DNA from: an uncultured Ellagibacter sp.
GTDB lineage: Bacteria > Actinomycetota > Coriobacteriia > Coriobacteriales > Eggerthellaceae
Assembly (NCBI GenBank): GCA_934663775.1
Contig: CAKUKU010000013.1
Location: 1 to 53,702 of the forward strand
Direction: 5' to 3'
Length of the DNA: 53,702 nt
The stretch's first letter is position 1, and each line of letters opens with the position of its first letter. The position numbers and the translations under genes were made by a program. The notes under the pieces were generated by a model that was not told where the DNA came from, ran no database searches, and saw only the letters and a list, made by a program, of their open reading frames with translations. Below, piece by piece: positions 43,499 through 53,624 of the stretch.

Positions 43499-46400
43499 CT
43501 ACAGAATGCCCAGCTCGAATGCGTTTGCGAACACCGTCGCCACGCGCTCGCGGGCAATATGCTCGGCGGGAACGAGCACGCGAGACCCGTCGTTGCACGC
43601 ATATCCCCTCACAAGCCCTACCTCAAGCGCCCAAGCCGCGGCGGGTTTCGCCCACGCAGACACCTCACCCGCGTCTGCGACGGAATCGAGCGACGACAGT
43701 TCGGCACTCGTGCCCTTCAGGTTATGCAGGATGGTCAACAGCTGCTCGCACGTGACCGGGTCGTCGGGCCCGAAGCCCGTTCTCATACCGTTCTCGCCCT
43801 GATAGCCGTTGATAACGCCAGCCGAAACGGCCCAGTTCACAGCACCTGTATACCACTGGCCGCCCAATACGTCGGGGAGCCCCGTCTCGTTTCGCGAGCC
43901 TTCGGCCGTAAACGCCGCCTCCGCCTCGGGGTCGGTATAGCGCCAGAGAATCGTCGCGAGCTCAGCACGCGTCAACGTCTTGCCCACGCCGAAGGTGTCG
44001 GCGCCATCGTAGCCGCGCATGAGCCCCTTCTCGGCCATAAGCGATACGCCGGGAGCGTACCACGCGCCGTAGTCGACATCACCGAAGACGGGCACCGGGA
44101 CGTCGGGGCCGGGCTTAGAGCCGGGGTCGGGCTTAGGGCCAGGGCCGGGTGCAGGACCAGGCCCAGGTTCAGGTCCAGGCGCGGGGCCGGGATCCAGCTC
44201 GCCGCCCTCGACCGTCACCGTGATGTTCAGGCGCTCAGAGTATTCATCCTCAAGCCCTGCCTTGTACGCCGCGATTCGGTAGTACCCGTTCTGCGTCAGC
44301 GTGATGGGATCGGTGTAGACGACGCGGCCCTCGTCTCGGCACGGGCAGGTGTTGTTCGTGCTGTAGTAAATGGTCGCGCCTTCTTCGGCGGAAAGCGCAA
44401 AGCGCGTGCCCCGCGGCACCGTGACGCAGTTTTCCTTAGGAGCCGATGCATCAAGCGTTACGCTGCCGAGCGTCGCCACCGGACGAGCGGGGCGTACTTG
44501 GTCAGCGCAGACGCGCACGTCGACGTCCTTTGCGAGCGTCGTATCGTCAACAGCGACGAAAAGCCCCGACAGCCCCGCGAGGACGCCCTGCACGTCAAAC
44601 GTCGCCTTGCCCTCGGAATCAGTCGTCACGGCACCGGCGGAAAGCGACGCGATTTCGGTGGAATCGATCGCCGCGCTCACCCTCACGCCCGGAAGCGGAT
44701 TGCCGCTTGCGTCTCGCACATATTCGACGACCTGGGCCTTGTCACCTTCGCTAACGGATATCCCCTGCTCAATGTTGAGTTTCAGCTCGGCTGGGCGCAT
44801 GCCGACGGTAAGCTCGCCGCTCGACCATGTGCCGCCGGCGACCGTTGTGCCCGCGTAATTCTTCGCGCCCGAAAGACCAAGGCTCACCTTCGACCCTGCA
44901 GGAAGCGGGGTCGCGGGCTTTATGCGCAGCACCTTGGAAAGCTTCTTCCCGCCGGCGCCGTCCGTCGCCTCGATCCATTCGAACGTGACGTCATCGAGCC
45001 CCGCGAGCGAAAGCGCGTCCACAGCGCCCGAGCCCGCATCCATGTACTGCGAGAACTCAATCTCGATGCAGTCGGTGTAGGCGTTCGCGCGCGCCACGGT
45101 TGGCGCGTCGGTCGACACGAGCCCCAGTTTGATGCCGAGCTGGATGGGCGGCACGGGAAGCCATGCGGACCTCGCCTCCCCATATCCCGCCTTCGTCACG
45201 CGAATCTGATACCAGCCCGTCGGAACGTCCCAGTTGAAGACGCCGTTCGCGTTGGTTGTAAGCGGGTTTTCCTGCTCGTAAGGCTTGGCGTTCCATTCCC
45301 ACTTGTTCGTTCCCTGATCATCATCCGTTTTCCAAATCGTCGCCGTCGCGCCCTCGACCAGGTTCGACTCCACCGCTTCGTACACGAAGCCCGACGGATC
45401 GACGGCGCAGTTCGCGCGGTACTTGGCGTAGCGCGCCTCGAGCGCGGTTTGAGCGTGGGCATCACCGTGACCTGCGCGCTCGGCGAGCTGCGCGTCGGTC
45501 ATCTCGCCCGGATTCATCACGATCTTACCCTCGCACGAGCGCTCGCGAAGCGCTCGCGCGTATTCGTAATTGGCCTGGGCCTCGTTGAGCTTCTCGGCGC
45601 GCAGCGTGTTCGCGGTAACCGACGACGCGTCGTTCAGCGCTCCCGTAGTCATGATGGCCACGCCCGCCGTGCCGCCGCTTGCGAGCGTTGCCGCAGCGCT
45701 TCCCGCCGTCAGCGTGATGGCAACCTTCGCGTTCGACTCGTCCTGGTACGCCTGAACCTCAAGCAGATCGCGAAAGATGTAGCCCTCGGCAAGCTCCTTA
45801 TTCATGGCGTTGAGGCATTTTATGTCGTCCTCGGACTTCGGATCTTTGCGCGCGAGGTTGTCGCGCTGGATCTCCAACCCCTCAAGGTCGCCCTTGAGCT
45901 GGTTGTATGCCGTCCACGAAGCCTCGTAGTTGCCGATCGCGTCATTCGCCGCATAGCAGGAGAAACCCGCATCGAGCGCGCCTAAGCCGGCGCCGATCGG
46001 GTTTTTCATCTTTGCGGACACGCCCCACATCTTGGCTTCGACCTCCATGCCCTTCAGGCGGCGCAGGTTCCGCGAGACCTTGCCCGCGAGCTCGTCGACG
46101 CCGACCTTGTTCCCAAGTGCTGTGAATGCCTTGCGGCGAGACGTCACCATGCTCGTGATGTTCTCGTACGCGCTGGCGGCGACGGCTATCTTGTTCGTGT
46201 CGACGGAAAGCTGCTGGTCGCTTTCGGCGATGTCCTCGAAGTCAGCCTCGAGATAGATCGGGTCCTCGTCATCGCTTTCGTTGTCGTAGATATACGCCGA
46301 ATAGCCGCTGATCGTGTCATCGCCTTTCGGTTTGAAGCCCGCGTTGCCGCCGAACTGCTGATATCCGCTCGGGTTTACCTTGCTCCGCCTCACTTTCACG

Positions 46401-49400
46401 CCGGCGTTCTTTGCGAGCGACGCGGTGAAGGCGTCCGTCCACGAGTCGTACTGGGTGAGCGAGCCCACGCCGATCATCTTGCCGATTTCGTCCTCGCAGC
46501 GCTTGAGCGCGGCATCGTTTTGGGAAACGGCGTTCTTGATGGCGGCGATGTCCGCCTTCGTCGCGGGGTCGGCATCTGCCTCGGCAGCCGCCCAATCGGC
46601 ATACCATTCGTCATCGGGACTGTAGGCATCCTCGAAGATCATCTTGTCGATGGTGATGCCGTCGGCATTGCCCGAGCCGCCGAGAACGGCCGAAGCGCTT
46701 CCAACCTGGCTCTTAATGGCGCTGGCCAGCTCCTTGGCGCTCACGCCCTCGCTGTCCTTTGCCAAATCTTCCGCAATCCCGTCGATCAGCTTGTCGAACT
46801 CCTCGTCGATCGCTTTCGCCTCATCGGCAAGCTCGCCGCTTCCCTTCACCAACACGCTATTGAACTCGGCTTTTTTCTTGTTGGCCGATTCATTCGCCTT
46901 CTGCATCGTGATTTCAGCGTCGACCACCACGAGCCCGAGCGACGTAGTCGAGATCGCGTAGGTCTGCGGTACGAACACGTTCTCATAGGAACCTAAACTG
47001 AAAGGCTTACCATCTTCTTCCCAGTCTTTCACCATCTTGAGATAGCCCTCATCGACGTATTCGCCGGTGAAGCGCACCGCGTTCTGCCCTTCTTCGCGCT
47101 TTTTCAGGGGAATCTGCACCGTCTGCCCGCCCATGCAGAGCACCATAAGCGACAGGCCGTCTTGCAGCTTCGCCCCGTTGGCCGTGCTGAGCGTCAGGTC
47201 GAACGTCCAGTACGCGTTGCGCTTGTTCGCGAGCTGATGCCGCGTGACGAGGCCCTTCCTCGTTTCCTCGCCGTTTTCGATAAGCGTCTGCGTGTAGCCG
47301 CGATTGGTCACCTTGAAAGTGCTCACCTTTGCGCGGGGAACGTACTTCACGTAGGCGGTGTCGCAGGGTTTGCTTGCAAGGGCCGTGCGCGCCTCTTCTT
47401 CGCTGTCGCCGTAGGCCGCCGTCAGCCTTACCCGCTCGTTCATGATCGTGCCAGCGGGAAGATTGTACGTGAGCGACGCGTAACCGTACCCACCGACCAG
47501 CCCCGTCGCAACGGGGCTTCCATCGCCGTCGCCAGCCCTCAGGGCCACATACTTGTCGTACGGAGCATACACGAGCGCCTTGTTGCCAGATGCGTCTGCC
47601 TCGTCGGAATCGAGCGAAATGAAGCCACCCACCACATCGAACGCCGCCGAGCCCAGAGGCACTGTGGCGCCGTTTTCCAGCGTGAGCGATGCGCTTACGC
47701 TGTACGCCTGCTTGAGCTTCGGGGTCAGGCAGATGTCGATCGCACGCGATGCGCCCGCATCGTCGTCGTTCGAAAGGTCAAAGATCAAGGCGCCGTCGGA
47801 AAATGCGCCATTAAAGTGCTCGTACTCATCGCGCGACTCGCCGCGAATAATTGTGCTAGCGCTGGGGTATTTCACCTGGTCATCCGCGAGCGAGAGCGCA
47901 AGCTTCGTCGCTTTCGTGCCATTGCGGAGCGTATAGCTCGCACGCAGGTAGATTTCGCCGCCCTCGACCACAGCGTTGCTTCGCGCGATGAAGCCGCAGG
48001 ATTCGACCCCCGCGCTCTTGCGCCACGAGGAGACGTCGAACGCGGGCGCCTCCAGCACGACAAGCTTATCTTTGCCGTTCTCAATGGCAATCGTCGTCTT
48101 CGCGTACTGTTTGCCCTCTTCAAGCCCCGCGAGCTCGAACGCGGCGAGCGTCGGCGCGGCAAGCTTCACGCCGCTTTGGCTCACCGCGACAACGGTGTAT
48201 TCGCCCGCTGCAAGCTGAGGCGTCTTCGCCTTCATGATAGGCGTTGCTTTATCGGTGTCGTAGCCCATAAACGCCGTGTCACCGCTCGCCGCGAGCTTAC
48301 CCTGCGCATCGAACACCATGACGGTGCTTGCGCCCGCAAACGAGCTTTTCACCTGCACCGTTGCGGTTCCCAGCTTCAGAAGCTTCACGTCGAAGGCCCC
48401 CGCCTCGGGCTTCGCCGAAACCGTCGCGCCGGCGAGTTTCAGCGCCGGGTCGGGCTCGACGGAAAGCGTGAGCTCCGCGTTCGCCTCCGCAAGCGTCTCC
48501 GATAGCACGAATCCCCAGTTCTGTCGCGTGAAATCCTTTCCCTCGCCCTCTTCAAGCGGCGTGGTGCCCTGCGAAAGCGTGAGCGTAAGCCCGTCGGCAA
48601 GCGCCATCGGCTCATAGACGGGGCTGCCCGCGTCGTTCGAACTCGTTTGCGCCATCACGTTCACCGCCATGTTGCGCGAGACGGGAACCCTTTCCATGCA
48701 GTTAGTTCCCTCACCACTCGTGACGATCTCGCCGACACTCCATTCGCCCGTCATCTCCGATGCCTGGCGCGTGATTGCCTTGTCGTAGTAACCGGCAAGC
48801 GAGACGCACACGGTCGCCGACGCGTTCGTGAACGCGAGCGCCTTGAACGTGCCGTCCGCGGCCACTTCGACCGCCGTGCGCTTGCCGTTTTGCAGAAGCG
48901 TCACGCTCGCGCCCGCGGGAACCTTGCCCGAAACCTGCACCTGCTCTTCCATCCACTGGAACGTGTAGGCGGGTTTACCGGAGTTCTTCTCGTCCATTTG
49001 CCCCGCGACGGAGTCGGCAAAGCGCTTGATCCACGACGGTGTGCCTTCCGAGTTGGACGCATAGGCGATGATGGTTTGCCCGATGGAGAAGGGGTTTTTG
49101 CAACGCTGTCCGTCAAGCTCCAGCGAGCCGCCGCTTTCAAACGAGAAGTCGGGGTTCATCACGCGCAGCAAGGGCGCGTTGCGCTTGCATATCGTCTGGC
49201 CGGAGCCGTCCGCTTCGTTGATTTCGTTGTTGAAGACGTCTTCCCCCATCGACTTCACGCTTTGGGGGATCACCACCTCCACGCCCTCAAAGGACGGGAT
49301 TGCGCCCCCAGCGCCGTTCGATAGGTGGTAAAACGCCTGGTCGCCGATGTACTCCACGCCGGAACCGATAACGACGGAGCGAACGTGGGTGCACTCCCGG

Positions 49401-50269
49401 AAGGCGTCCGGCTCGATGCGCTTCACCGTGTCGGGAATCACGATTTCCGTGAACGGCTCGTCCGCGCCGCCTCCGTAGGTGTCGGACGCGCAATTCACGA
49501 ACGCTGCGCGGCCGATCACGGTCACGCTGGCGGGAATGCTTGCCACCACGTCGTCGGAAAGCGACTTGCACCCCTGAAACGCATATTCGGGGATGGCCGT
49601 GAATTCGGAGTTGTTTGGCCAGTTCACGGCTCGCAAACCTTGACACTCGCTGAACGCCGACTCGCCCATCGACTTCAGGCTGTCGGGCAGCGCGATGGTC
49701 TCGATGGCCGATTCGGCGAAAGCGCGCGAGCCAAGCCTGGCCACCTGGGAACGCTCGGCAAACGTCACGGTTTTCAGGTTCTTTCGCTCCTGGAAACCGC
49801 CGACTTCGACCACGAGGTTGCCGTCGATGGCTTCGGGAACCTCGGCCGCCGTCGCGCCATTATCGATACCGGTGACGGTGATCTCGTTCGTTTCCTCATT
49901 GATAGTGAAGTACAGCTGGGCGGGCGTGGTTGCGCCTTCCACGTAGCCATTGTCGCCTTGCGCTTTCGTTCCCACAACGCCCTTTGTCGTGGCCCAGCAG
50001 CCAGACATCTCGTCGTAGGTTGCCTCGCCGGTTTCCAAAAGCGCGATTTGCCCGTCTAGGGCTTCCGCGTCCGACGCGTCGCCTGCCGCAACTGCGCCCG
50101 TCCCGTTTTCGGCAAGCGCGCCGCCATCGGCGGCATTACCGGCCGCAGCTTCGGGAGCACTCACGCCGGCTTCCGCTTCCGCAAACGCAGGCGCGGGAAC
50201 GAGCCCGAACGCGAGCACGAACGAAAGGATGCATGCCGCCGTTTTCCTTCTCGCACTGACTTTCCTCAT
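43499..50269 (-). CDS. Giant BspA/SLH surface protein
   Basis: 2256 aa. Signal peptide 1-30 (ILSFVLAFGLVPAPAFA). LRR_5 repeats from about 110 to 350 (LPDSLKSMGESAFSECQGLRAVNWP and similar). Long beta-rich middle, with a helical stretch near 1120-1180 (AEFNSVLVKGSGELADEAKAIDEEFDKL) and another near 1370-1560. A carboxypeptidase-regulatory-like domain lies near 1625-1710, an Ig-like domain near 1830-1920 and a chitobiase-type domain near 1925-2020 (ATIYYSTNNTCP). A Pro/Gly linker (about 2025-2065) is followed by three SLH domains to the end (FGDVDYGAWYAPGVSLMAEKG, LPDVLGGQWYTGAVNWAVSAG, VADAGEVSAWAKPAAAWALEVG), which should bind cell-wall polymer. ATG 50269 has GAGGAGG upstream. Likely adhesin or S-layer-associated protein. 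Confidence 0.9.
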   Translation of the reverse strand: MRKVSARRKTAACILSFVLAFGLVPAPAFAEAEAGVSAPEAAAGNAADGGALAENGTGAVAAGDASDAEALDGQIALLETGEATYDEMSGCWATTKGVVGTKAQGDNGYVEGATTPAQLYFTINEETNEITVTGIDNGATAAEVPEAIDGNLVVEVGGFQERKNLKTVTFAERSQVARLGSRAFAESAIETIALPDSLKSMGESAFSECQGLRAVNWPNNSEFTAIPEYAFQGCKSLSDDVVASIPASVTVIGRAAFVNCASDTYGGGADEPFTEIVIPDTVKRIEPDAFRECTHVRSVVIGSGVEYIGDQAFYHLSNGAGGAIPSFEGVEVVIPQSVKSMGEDVFNNEINEADGSGQTICKRNAPLLRVMNPDFSFESGGSLELDGQRCKNPFSIGQTIIAYASNSEGTPSWIKRFADSVAGQMDEKNSGKPAYTFQWMEEQVQVSGKVPAGASVTLLQNGKRTAVEVAADGTFKALAFTNASATVCVSLAGYYDKAITRQASEMTGEWSVGEIVTSGEGTNCMERVPVSRNMAVNVMAQTSSNDAGSPVYEPMALADGLTLTLSQGTTPLEEGEGKDFTRQNWGFVLSETLAEANAELTLSVEPDPALKLAGATVSAKPEAGAFDVKLLKLGTATVQVKSSFAGASTVMVFDAQGKLAASGDTAFMGYDTDKATPIMKAKTPQLAAGEYTVVAVSQSGVKLAAPTLAAFELAGLEEGKQYAKTTIAIENGKDKLVVLEAPAFDVSSWRKSAGVESCGFIARSNAVVEGGEIYLRASYTLRNGTKATKLALSLADDQVKYPSASTIIRGESRDEYEHFNGAFSDGALIFDLSNDDDAGASRAIDICLTPKLKQAYSVSASLTLENGATVPLGSAAFDVVGGFISLDSDEADASGNKALVYAPYDKYVALRAGDGDGSPVATGLVGGYGYASLTYNLPAGTIMNERVRLTAAYGDSEEEARTALASKPCDTAYVKYVPRAKVSTFKVTNRGYTQTLIENGEETRKGLVTRHQLANKRNAYWTFDLTLSTANGAKLQDGLSLMVLCMGGQTVQIPLKKREEGQNAVRFTGEYVDEGYLKMVKDWEEDGKPFSLGSYENVFVPQTYAISTTSLGLVVVDAEITMQKANESANKKKAEFNSVLVKGSGELADEAKAIDEEFDKLIDGIAEDLAKDSEGVSAKELASAIKSQVGSASAVLGGSGNADGITIDKMIFEDAYSPDDEWYADWAAAEADADPATKADIAAIKNAVSQNDAALKRCEDEIGKMIGVGSLTQYDSWTDAFTASLAKNAGVKVRRSKVNPSGYQQFGGNAGFKPKGDDTISGYSAYIYDNESDDEDPIYLEADFEDIAESDQQLSVDTNKIAVAASAYENITSMVTSRRKAFTALGNKVGVDELAGKVSRNLRRLKGMEVEAKMWGVSAKMKNPIGAGLGALDAGFSCYAANDAIGNYEASWTAYNQLKGDLEGLEIQRDNLARKDPKSEDDIKCLNAMNKELAEGYIFRDLLEVQAYQDESNAKVAITLTAGSAAATLASGGTAGVAIMTTGALNDASSVTANTLRAEKLNEAQANYEYARALRERSCEGKIVMNPGEMTDAQLAERAGHGDAHAQTALEARYAKYRANCAVDPSGFVYEAVESNLVEGATATIWKTDDDQGTNKWEWNAKPYEQENPLTTNANGVFNWDVPTGWYQIRVTKAGYGEARSAWLPVPPIQLGIKLGLVSTDAPTVARANAYTDCIEIEFSQYMDAGSGAVDALSLAGLDDVTFEWIEATDGAGGKKLSKVLRIKPATPLPAGSKVSLGLSGAKNYAGTTVAGGTWSSGELTVGMRPAELKLNIEQGISVSEGDKAQVVEYVRDASGNPLPGVRVSAAIDSTEIASLSAGAVTTDSEGKATFDVQGVLAGLSGLFVAVDDTTLAKDVDVRVCADQVRPARPVATLGSVTLDASAPKENCVTVPRGTRFALSAEEGATIYYSTNNTCPCRDEGRVVYTDPITLTQNGYYRIAAYKAGLEDEYSERLNITVTVEGGELDPGPAPGPEPGPGPAPGPGPKPDPGSKPGPDVPVPVFGDVDYGAWYAPGVSLMAEKGLMRGYDGADTFGVGKTLTRAELATILWRYTDPEAEAAFTAEGSRNETGLPDVLGGQWYTGAVNWAVSAGVINGYQGENGMRTGFGPDDPVTCEQLLTILHNLKGTSAELSSLDSVADAGEVSAWAKPAAAWALEVGLVRGYACNDGSRVLVPAEHIARERVATVFANAFELGIL
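44095..44200. repeat. Pro-Gly linker repeats
   Basis: Six-base GGGCC(A/G)/GGTCC(A/G)-type units repeat and encode alternating Pro/Gly with Asp/Glu/Ala on the minus strand. They form the wall-spanning linker before the SLH domains. Confidence 0.7.
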
Positions 50270-50359
50270 GGGGGCCTCCTCGCTTTCGGGTTCAACCCCA
50301 AACAACCCGGGGTGTTGATGCCAATCCAGTTCACCATTGTCGGGAAACCCACCCCGATG

Positions 50360-50385
50360 CCAAGGTTCGCATATGTGAACCTTGG
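50360..50385. promoter_or_regulatory. 26-bp near-perfect palindrome, candidate operator
   Basis: CCAAGGTTC (50360-50368) and GAACCTTGG (50377-50385) are exact inverted arms; the 8-base centre contains CATATG. 24 of 26 positions are symmetric. It lies in the 237-bp gap between the divergent surface-protein and LuxR-type regulator genes. A -10-like TACAAT for the regulator lies at 50468-50473. Confidence 0.65.
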
Positions 50386-50506
50386 GGCTCGCGTCACCGT
50401 GAGCTGGCCTTTTGCCATCCGCACAAACCGCGCGCCCGCGAACGGGACGAAGCGCGCGCCGCACTGGTACAATCGAGACGACACGAACTCCCACGAGGAA
50501 GACCCC

Positions 50507-52015
50507 ATGACCGAGCAGCAAACCCTCTCCCGAATCGAATCAGCGGCAGCCCTCGCGCTGTTCAGCTTCGTGTTCTTGGGGAGCGAATTCTTCTTCGACA
50601 CGCGCATGGGGGCCTTCGTCGCCGCAAGCGACGTCACGCTCGCCCAGAACCTCATCCTAGGAGTGAGCGCGCTCGGTTTCGCGGCATTCGCGGGGTCGAG
50701 GAAGATTCCCCCAGGTCGCGCAAGGGCCATCGGCGGCATCATCGTCACGGCGGGCGCCTGCGCATGCCTCGGCGCGATTCCCGCGGCACCCACGGCGGGC
50801 AGCGCCTTCACCTTCGGCTGCATCGCGTTTTTTCTTCTGGGCATGATGGGCGGTGCTGCGCACTGGGCCCTTGCCCGCACGCTTTGCGGCGACGCGACGC
50901 TCTCGCGCACCGTCGGCGTCGGGTACGCAGGCGGCATCGCGCTGCAATTCGCGAGCAACCAGCTCCTTTCCTCGGAGGCGGCAAGCGCAGCGGCGCTTTG
51001 CATAGGCTGCTTTGCACTTGTCGCGATTCTCTTCGCGATGAGCGCCAACGCAGGCGCGTCCTCGTGCAAGCCAGAATGCGAGGGTGCGATCGACGATCGC
51101 TCCCAGGTTCCGCCAATTCCGAAAAGCCCTCAACCGCTGAAGGGCGCGCTCTGGTCGATCGTTCTCGTGGTGTCCCTATCGTGCCTGTTCAGCACGCTCG
51201 ACAACGTTGCGACCATCGCGAATGCCGAAGGCTCCCTTTCAATCGAGCAATGGCCGCGCCTGTTCCTCGCCGCAAGCGGCCTTGCCGCGGGCTTCCTATT
51301 CGACCTGCACGGCGGCAAGCATCGCAGCATCATCATGTTCTGCATCGCGATTCTCTCCACCTGCTCGCTTTTGGCAACCGAAGCTGGAATGGGGCCGATC
51401 TGGGGCCTTATCGTGTTCTACCTGGGGTCGGGCTTTTTCGTCGTCTTCTTCACCACCGAGTTTTTGACCCTGGCGCCGCGCATGCGCATACCCGAACTTT
51501 GGGCGGGCGCCGGGCGCACCGCGAACAATCTGTGCGCCTGTCTTCTTTCGAGTGCGTCCCTCGCGCTCGTTCGCACGGGGAATACCGCGCTCATCATGGT
51601 CGCTGCGCTCGCGCTTTTCGCCCTCATCGCCGTGTGCTTCACGCTGAGCAGGAAAGACACGCTTGTCATGGCGAAGTCAACCGCGCGCACCGCCGGCGAG
51701 GCAGCGGCCTTCGCATCACCGGCGGATTCCACGAAGGAAGCCGCAGCCGCCCGCGACGAGGAACCCGCTTTCGCAACGCCGTTCGCACCCATCACCGATG
51801 ACGAGGCTCGCCTTTCTGCCTTCGCCGAACGCTTCGGCATGACGCCGCGGGAGAAAGACGTGCTGCGCACCGTCATGGCAGACGAACGTCCCCTGAAGCA
51901 AGTAGCGGATGAACTGGGAATATCGCTTCGCATGGTGCAGAAACATCTCGCATCGATCTACCGGAAGACAAAGACGTCGACCCGCGCAGGGCTCGCCAAG
52001 AAATACTGGGAGTAG
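50507..52015 (+). CDS. LuxR-type regulator with multi-helix membrane domain
   Basis: 502 aa. About twelve hydrophobic segments fill residues 10-410, like a transporter-derived sensor. A ~50-residue Ala/Glu-rich linker follows, then a LuxR/FixJ helix-turn-helix at 440-502 (RFGMTPREKDVLRTVMADERPLKQVADELGISLRMVQKHLASIYRKTKTSTRAGLAKKYWE). This architecture is abundant in Eggerthellaceae and much rarer elsewhere. ATG 50507 with GAGGAAG upstream is preferred over a longer frame. It is divergent from the giant surface protein, which it probably regulates from the membrane (inference). Confidence 0.9.
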   Translation: MTEQQTLSRIESAAALALFSFVFLGSEFFFDTRMGAFVAASDVTLAQNLILGVSALGFAAFAGSRKIPPGRARAIGGIIVTAGACACLGAIPAAPTAGSAFTFGCIAFFLLGMMGGAAHWALARTLCGDATLSRTVGVGYAGGIALQFASNQLLSSEAASAAALCIGCFALVAILFAMSANAGASSCKPECEGAIDDRSQVPPIPKSPQPLKGALWSIVLVVSLSCLFSTLDNVATIANAEGSLSIEQWPRLFLAASGLAAGFLFDLHGGKHRSIIMFCIAILSTCSLLATEAGMGPIWGLIVFYLGSGFFVVFFTTEFLTLAPRMRIPELWAGAGRTANNLCACLLSSASLALVRTGNTALIMVAALALFALIAVCFTLSRKDTLVMAKSTARTAGEAAAFASPADSTKEAAAARDEEPAFATPFAPITDDEARLSAFAERFGMTPREKDVLRTVMADERPLKQVADELGISLRMVQKHLASIYRKTKTSTRAGLAKKYWE

Positions 52016-52144
52016 CTGCGCGTAGGGAAGCGAGCGCACGCCACGCGCGCCCGCGAGCACTCGCCCTCAAGGCGCCCGCGCAAGCGAACGCGCACCGCCC
52101 ATGCGCGCCATGCCGACTGCGCAGTGTGCAAAACCGCAAGGAGC

Positions 52145-53530
52145 CTACGAGAAGAAAGTCGCGTTCAACCAGGGGCCGTATTCGCCCGTCCACATGGAAC
52201 CCAGCTGATCGAACACCTGCGCCCAATCGATAGCAACGCCGAAGAACAGCTCCAGGTAGTTGCGGCTGTCAATCACGCGGTCGGGCGTGGCGGCGAGGTT
52301 TTCCTGCGCGATAGTATAGGTGCAGGTGGGACACATGGTGGCGAGCGTGTTCGCGCCCGTAGAGCGCGCCTCGTCAACCACGCGGACGACGCGGCGCTTC
52401 GTGATGTCGGGATCGTAGCCGGCCACGGCCCCGCCCGCCCCGCAGCACAGCGTCTGCTTGCGGCGCTCGTCCATCTCACGGATTTCCACTTGCGGCATAT
52501 AACGGCGCAGCACGCCGCGAATCGCGCGCCCGTGGCGCCCGTCGTGGCGATCATGACACGAATCGAACACGGTGAGCGACGACACGCCACTCGCGGGAGA
52601 AAGCCCCGCGGCCGCCACCGCAGCCGACGCGTCTTTCGGCATGCCGTCCGCGGCAAGCTCGATGCCCGCCGCGCGCTCCATCTCGCGCCCGCGTTCCAAG
52701 ATGAGCTCAGGCAGAGGGGTGATGTCAATGTCATTCGCCATAAGCTCGGCGAATTCCTCACCGCAACCAGGGCAAACCGTGATCATACGCGTGATTCCCG
52801 CGGCCTTCATCTGGTCGAAGATCTTCTGCCGATGCGCCGCCGCGCGCTCGAAGAACCCGGCGCTCATGAGCGGGCTTCCGCAGCAGTCGTCGGACATGCA
52901 CCACTTAAAGCCTGCAGCAGTGAGCCATTCGCCCACGCGGCGAGTCAAGTCGGGCGCGTAGCTCACAAGCGAGCACCCTGGGAAAAACACCGTGTCGAAC
53001 GTTCCCGACTCGTACGCGCCCGCATCGCGCAGTGCGACGATTTCGGGATAGCCAATGCCGAAGATGGCGCGGTAGGCGGAAAAGATGTGCCATTCGTTGT
53101 CGACCATCGTGAGCTTTTCGGGCTGGTAGAGCCCCGATTGCATGAACAGCTCGCGCCAGTCGCGCATACGGTCGGGAGCGAGCATGTGAACCGCGCAGTC
53201 CGCCGTGCAATAGCCGCAGAAGCAGCAGCGGCGAAGCGCATGGTACATGCCGTAGTTTTCCTGCATGAGCGCAGCCACGGCAGCCGGGCGCTCCTCGACG
53301 GGAAGGGCCATCATGCGATCGTAGGTTTCCTGCACCGTGCCCACATCGAGACCGGGTTCCTTCAGCACCTCGCAGCGCAACGTGCAGCGCTTGCAGTGCG
53401 CACACTGCATCTTCTTGTTAGCCCAGCGCGAAAGTATGCTGAGCGCAGGAGAATCAGCCTGGTCGATTTCGGCCAGCTCGTCTGCGGTCAATTTCCGCAC
53501 CCTCGTCTGTTTGAATTGCCCCGTCTTCAT
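52145..53530 (-). CDS. CCG-domain Fe-S oxidoreductase subunit (HdrD/GlpC-like)
   Basis: 461 aa. Two N-terminal four-cysteine cluster motifs (CAHCKRCTLRCEV and CCFCGYCTADC) are followed by two CCG domains: FFPGCSL...DDCCGSPL and DSCHDRH...LCCGAGG. Such proteins pass electrons to or from heterodisulfide, glycolate or glycerol-3-phosphate type dehydrogenases. No partner flavoprotein is inside the window. ATG 53530 is used; an ATG at 53563 is equally possible, and neither has a clear Shine-Dalgarno sequence. TAGACT eight bases before 53530 could be a -10 of a leaderless mRNA. Confidence 0.88.
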   Translation of the reverse strand: MKTGQFKQTRVRKLTADELAEIDQADSPALSILSRWANKKMQCAHCKRCTLRCEVLKEPGLDVGTVQETYDRMMALPVEERPAAVAALMQENYGMYHALRRCCFCGYCTADCAVHMLAPDRMRDWRELFMQSGLYQPEKLTMVDNEWHIFSAYRAIFGIGYPEIVALRDAGAYESGTFDTVFFPGCSLVSYAPDLTRRVGEWLTAAGFKWCMSDDCCGSPLMSAGFFERAAAHRQKIFDQMKAAGITRMITVCPGCGEEFAELMANDIDITPLPELILERGREMERAAGIELAADGMPKDASAAVAAAGLSPASGVSSLTVFDSCHDRHDGRHGRAIRGVLRRYMPQVEIREMDERRKQTLCCGAGGAVAGYDPDITKRRVVRVVDEARSTGANTLATMCPTCTYTIAQENLAATPDRVIDSRNYLELFFGVAIDWAQVFDQLGSMWTGEYGPWLNATFFS

Positions 53531-53624
53531 AAGTTGACAGTCTAGCGCATGTCGCACGCGCATATGGCGAGGAAGCGGCCTGCCCGCGCAACAAATCAGC
53601 GGGTGGACCTCAACCGCTCAGGGC

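Noticed and set aside
43559..45985. An 808-codon plus-strand frame under the surface-protein gene
   Set aside because: It is antisense to the SLH and Ig-like domains. High-GC codon bias leaves the opposite frame open; no motif found.
50291..50315. A second short inverted repeat (CAACCCC...GGGGTGTTG) near the surface-protein start
   Set aside because: Asymmetric with a bulge and only 7-8 pairs; too weak beside the strong palindrome at 50360-50385.
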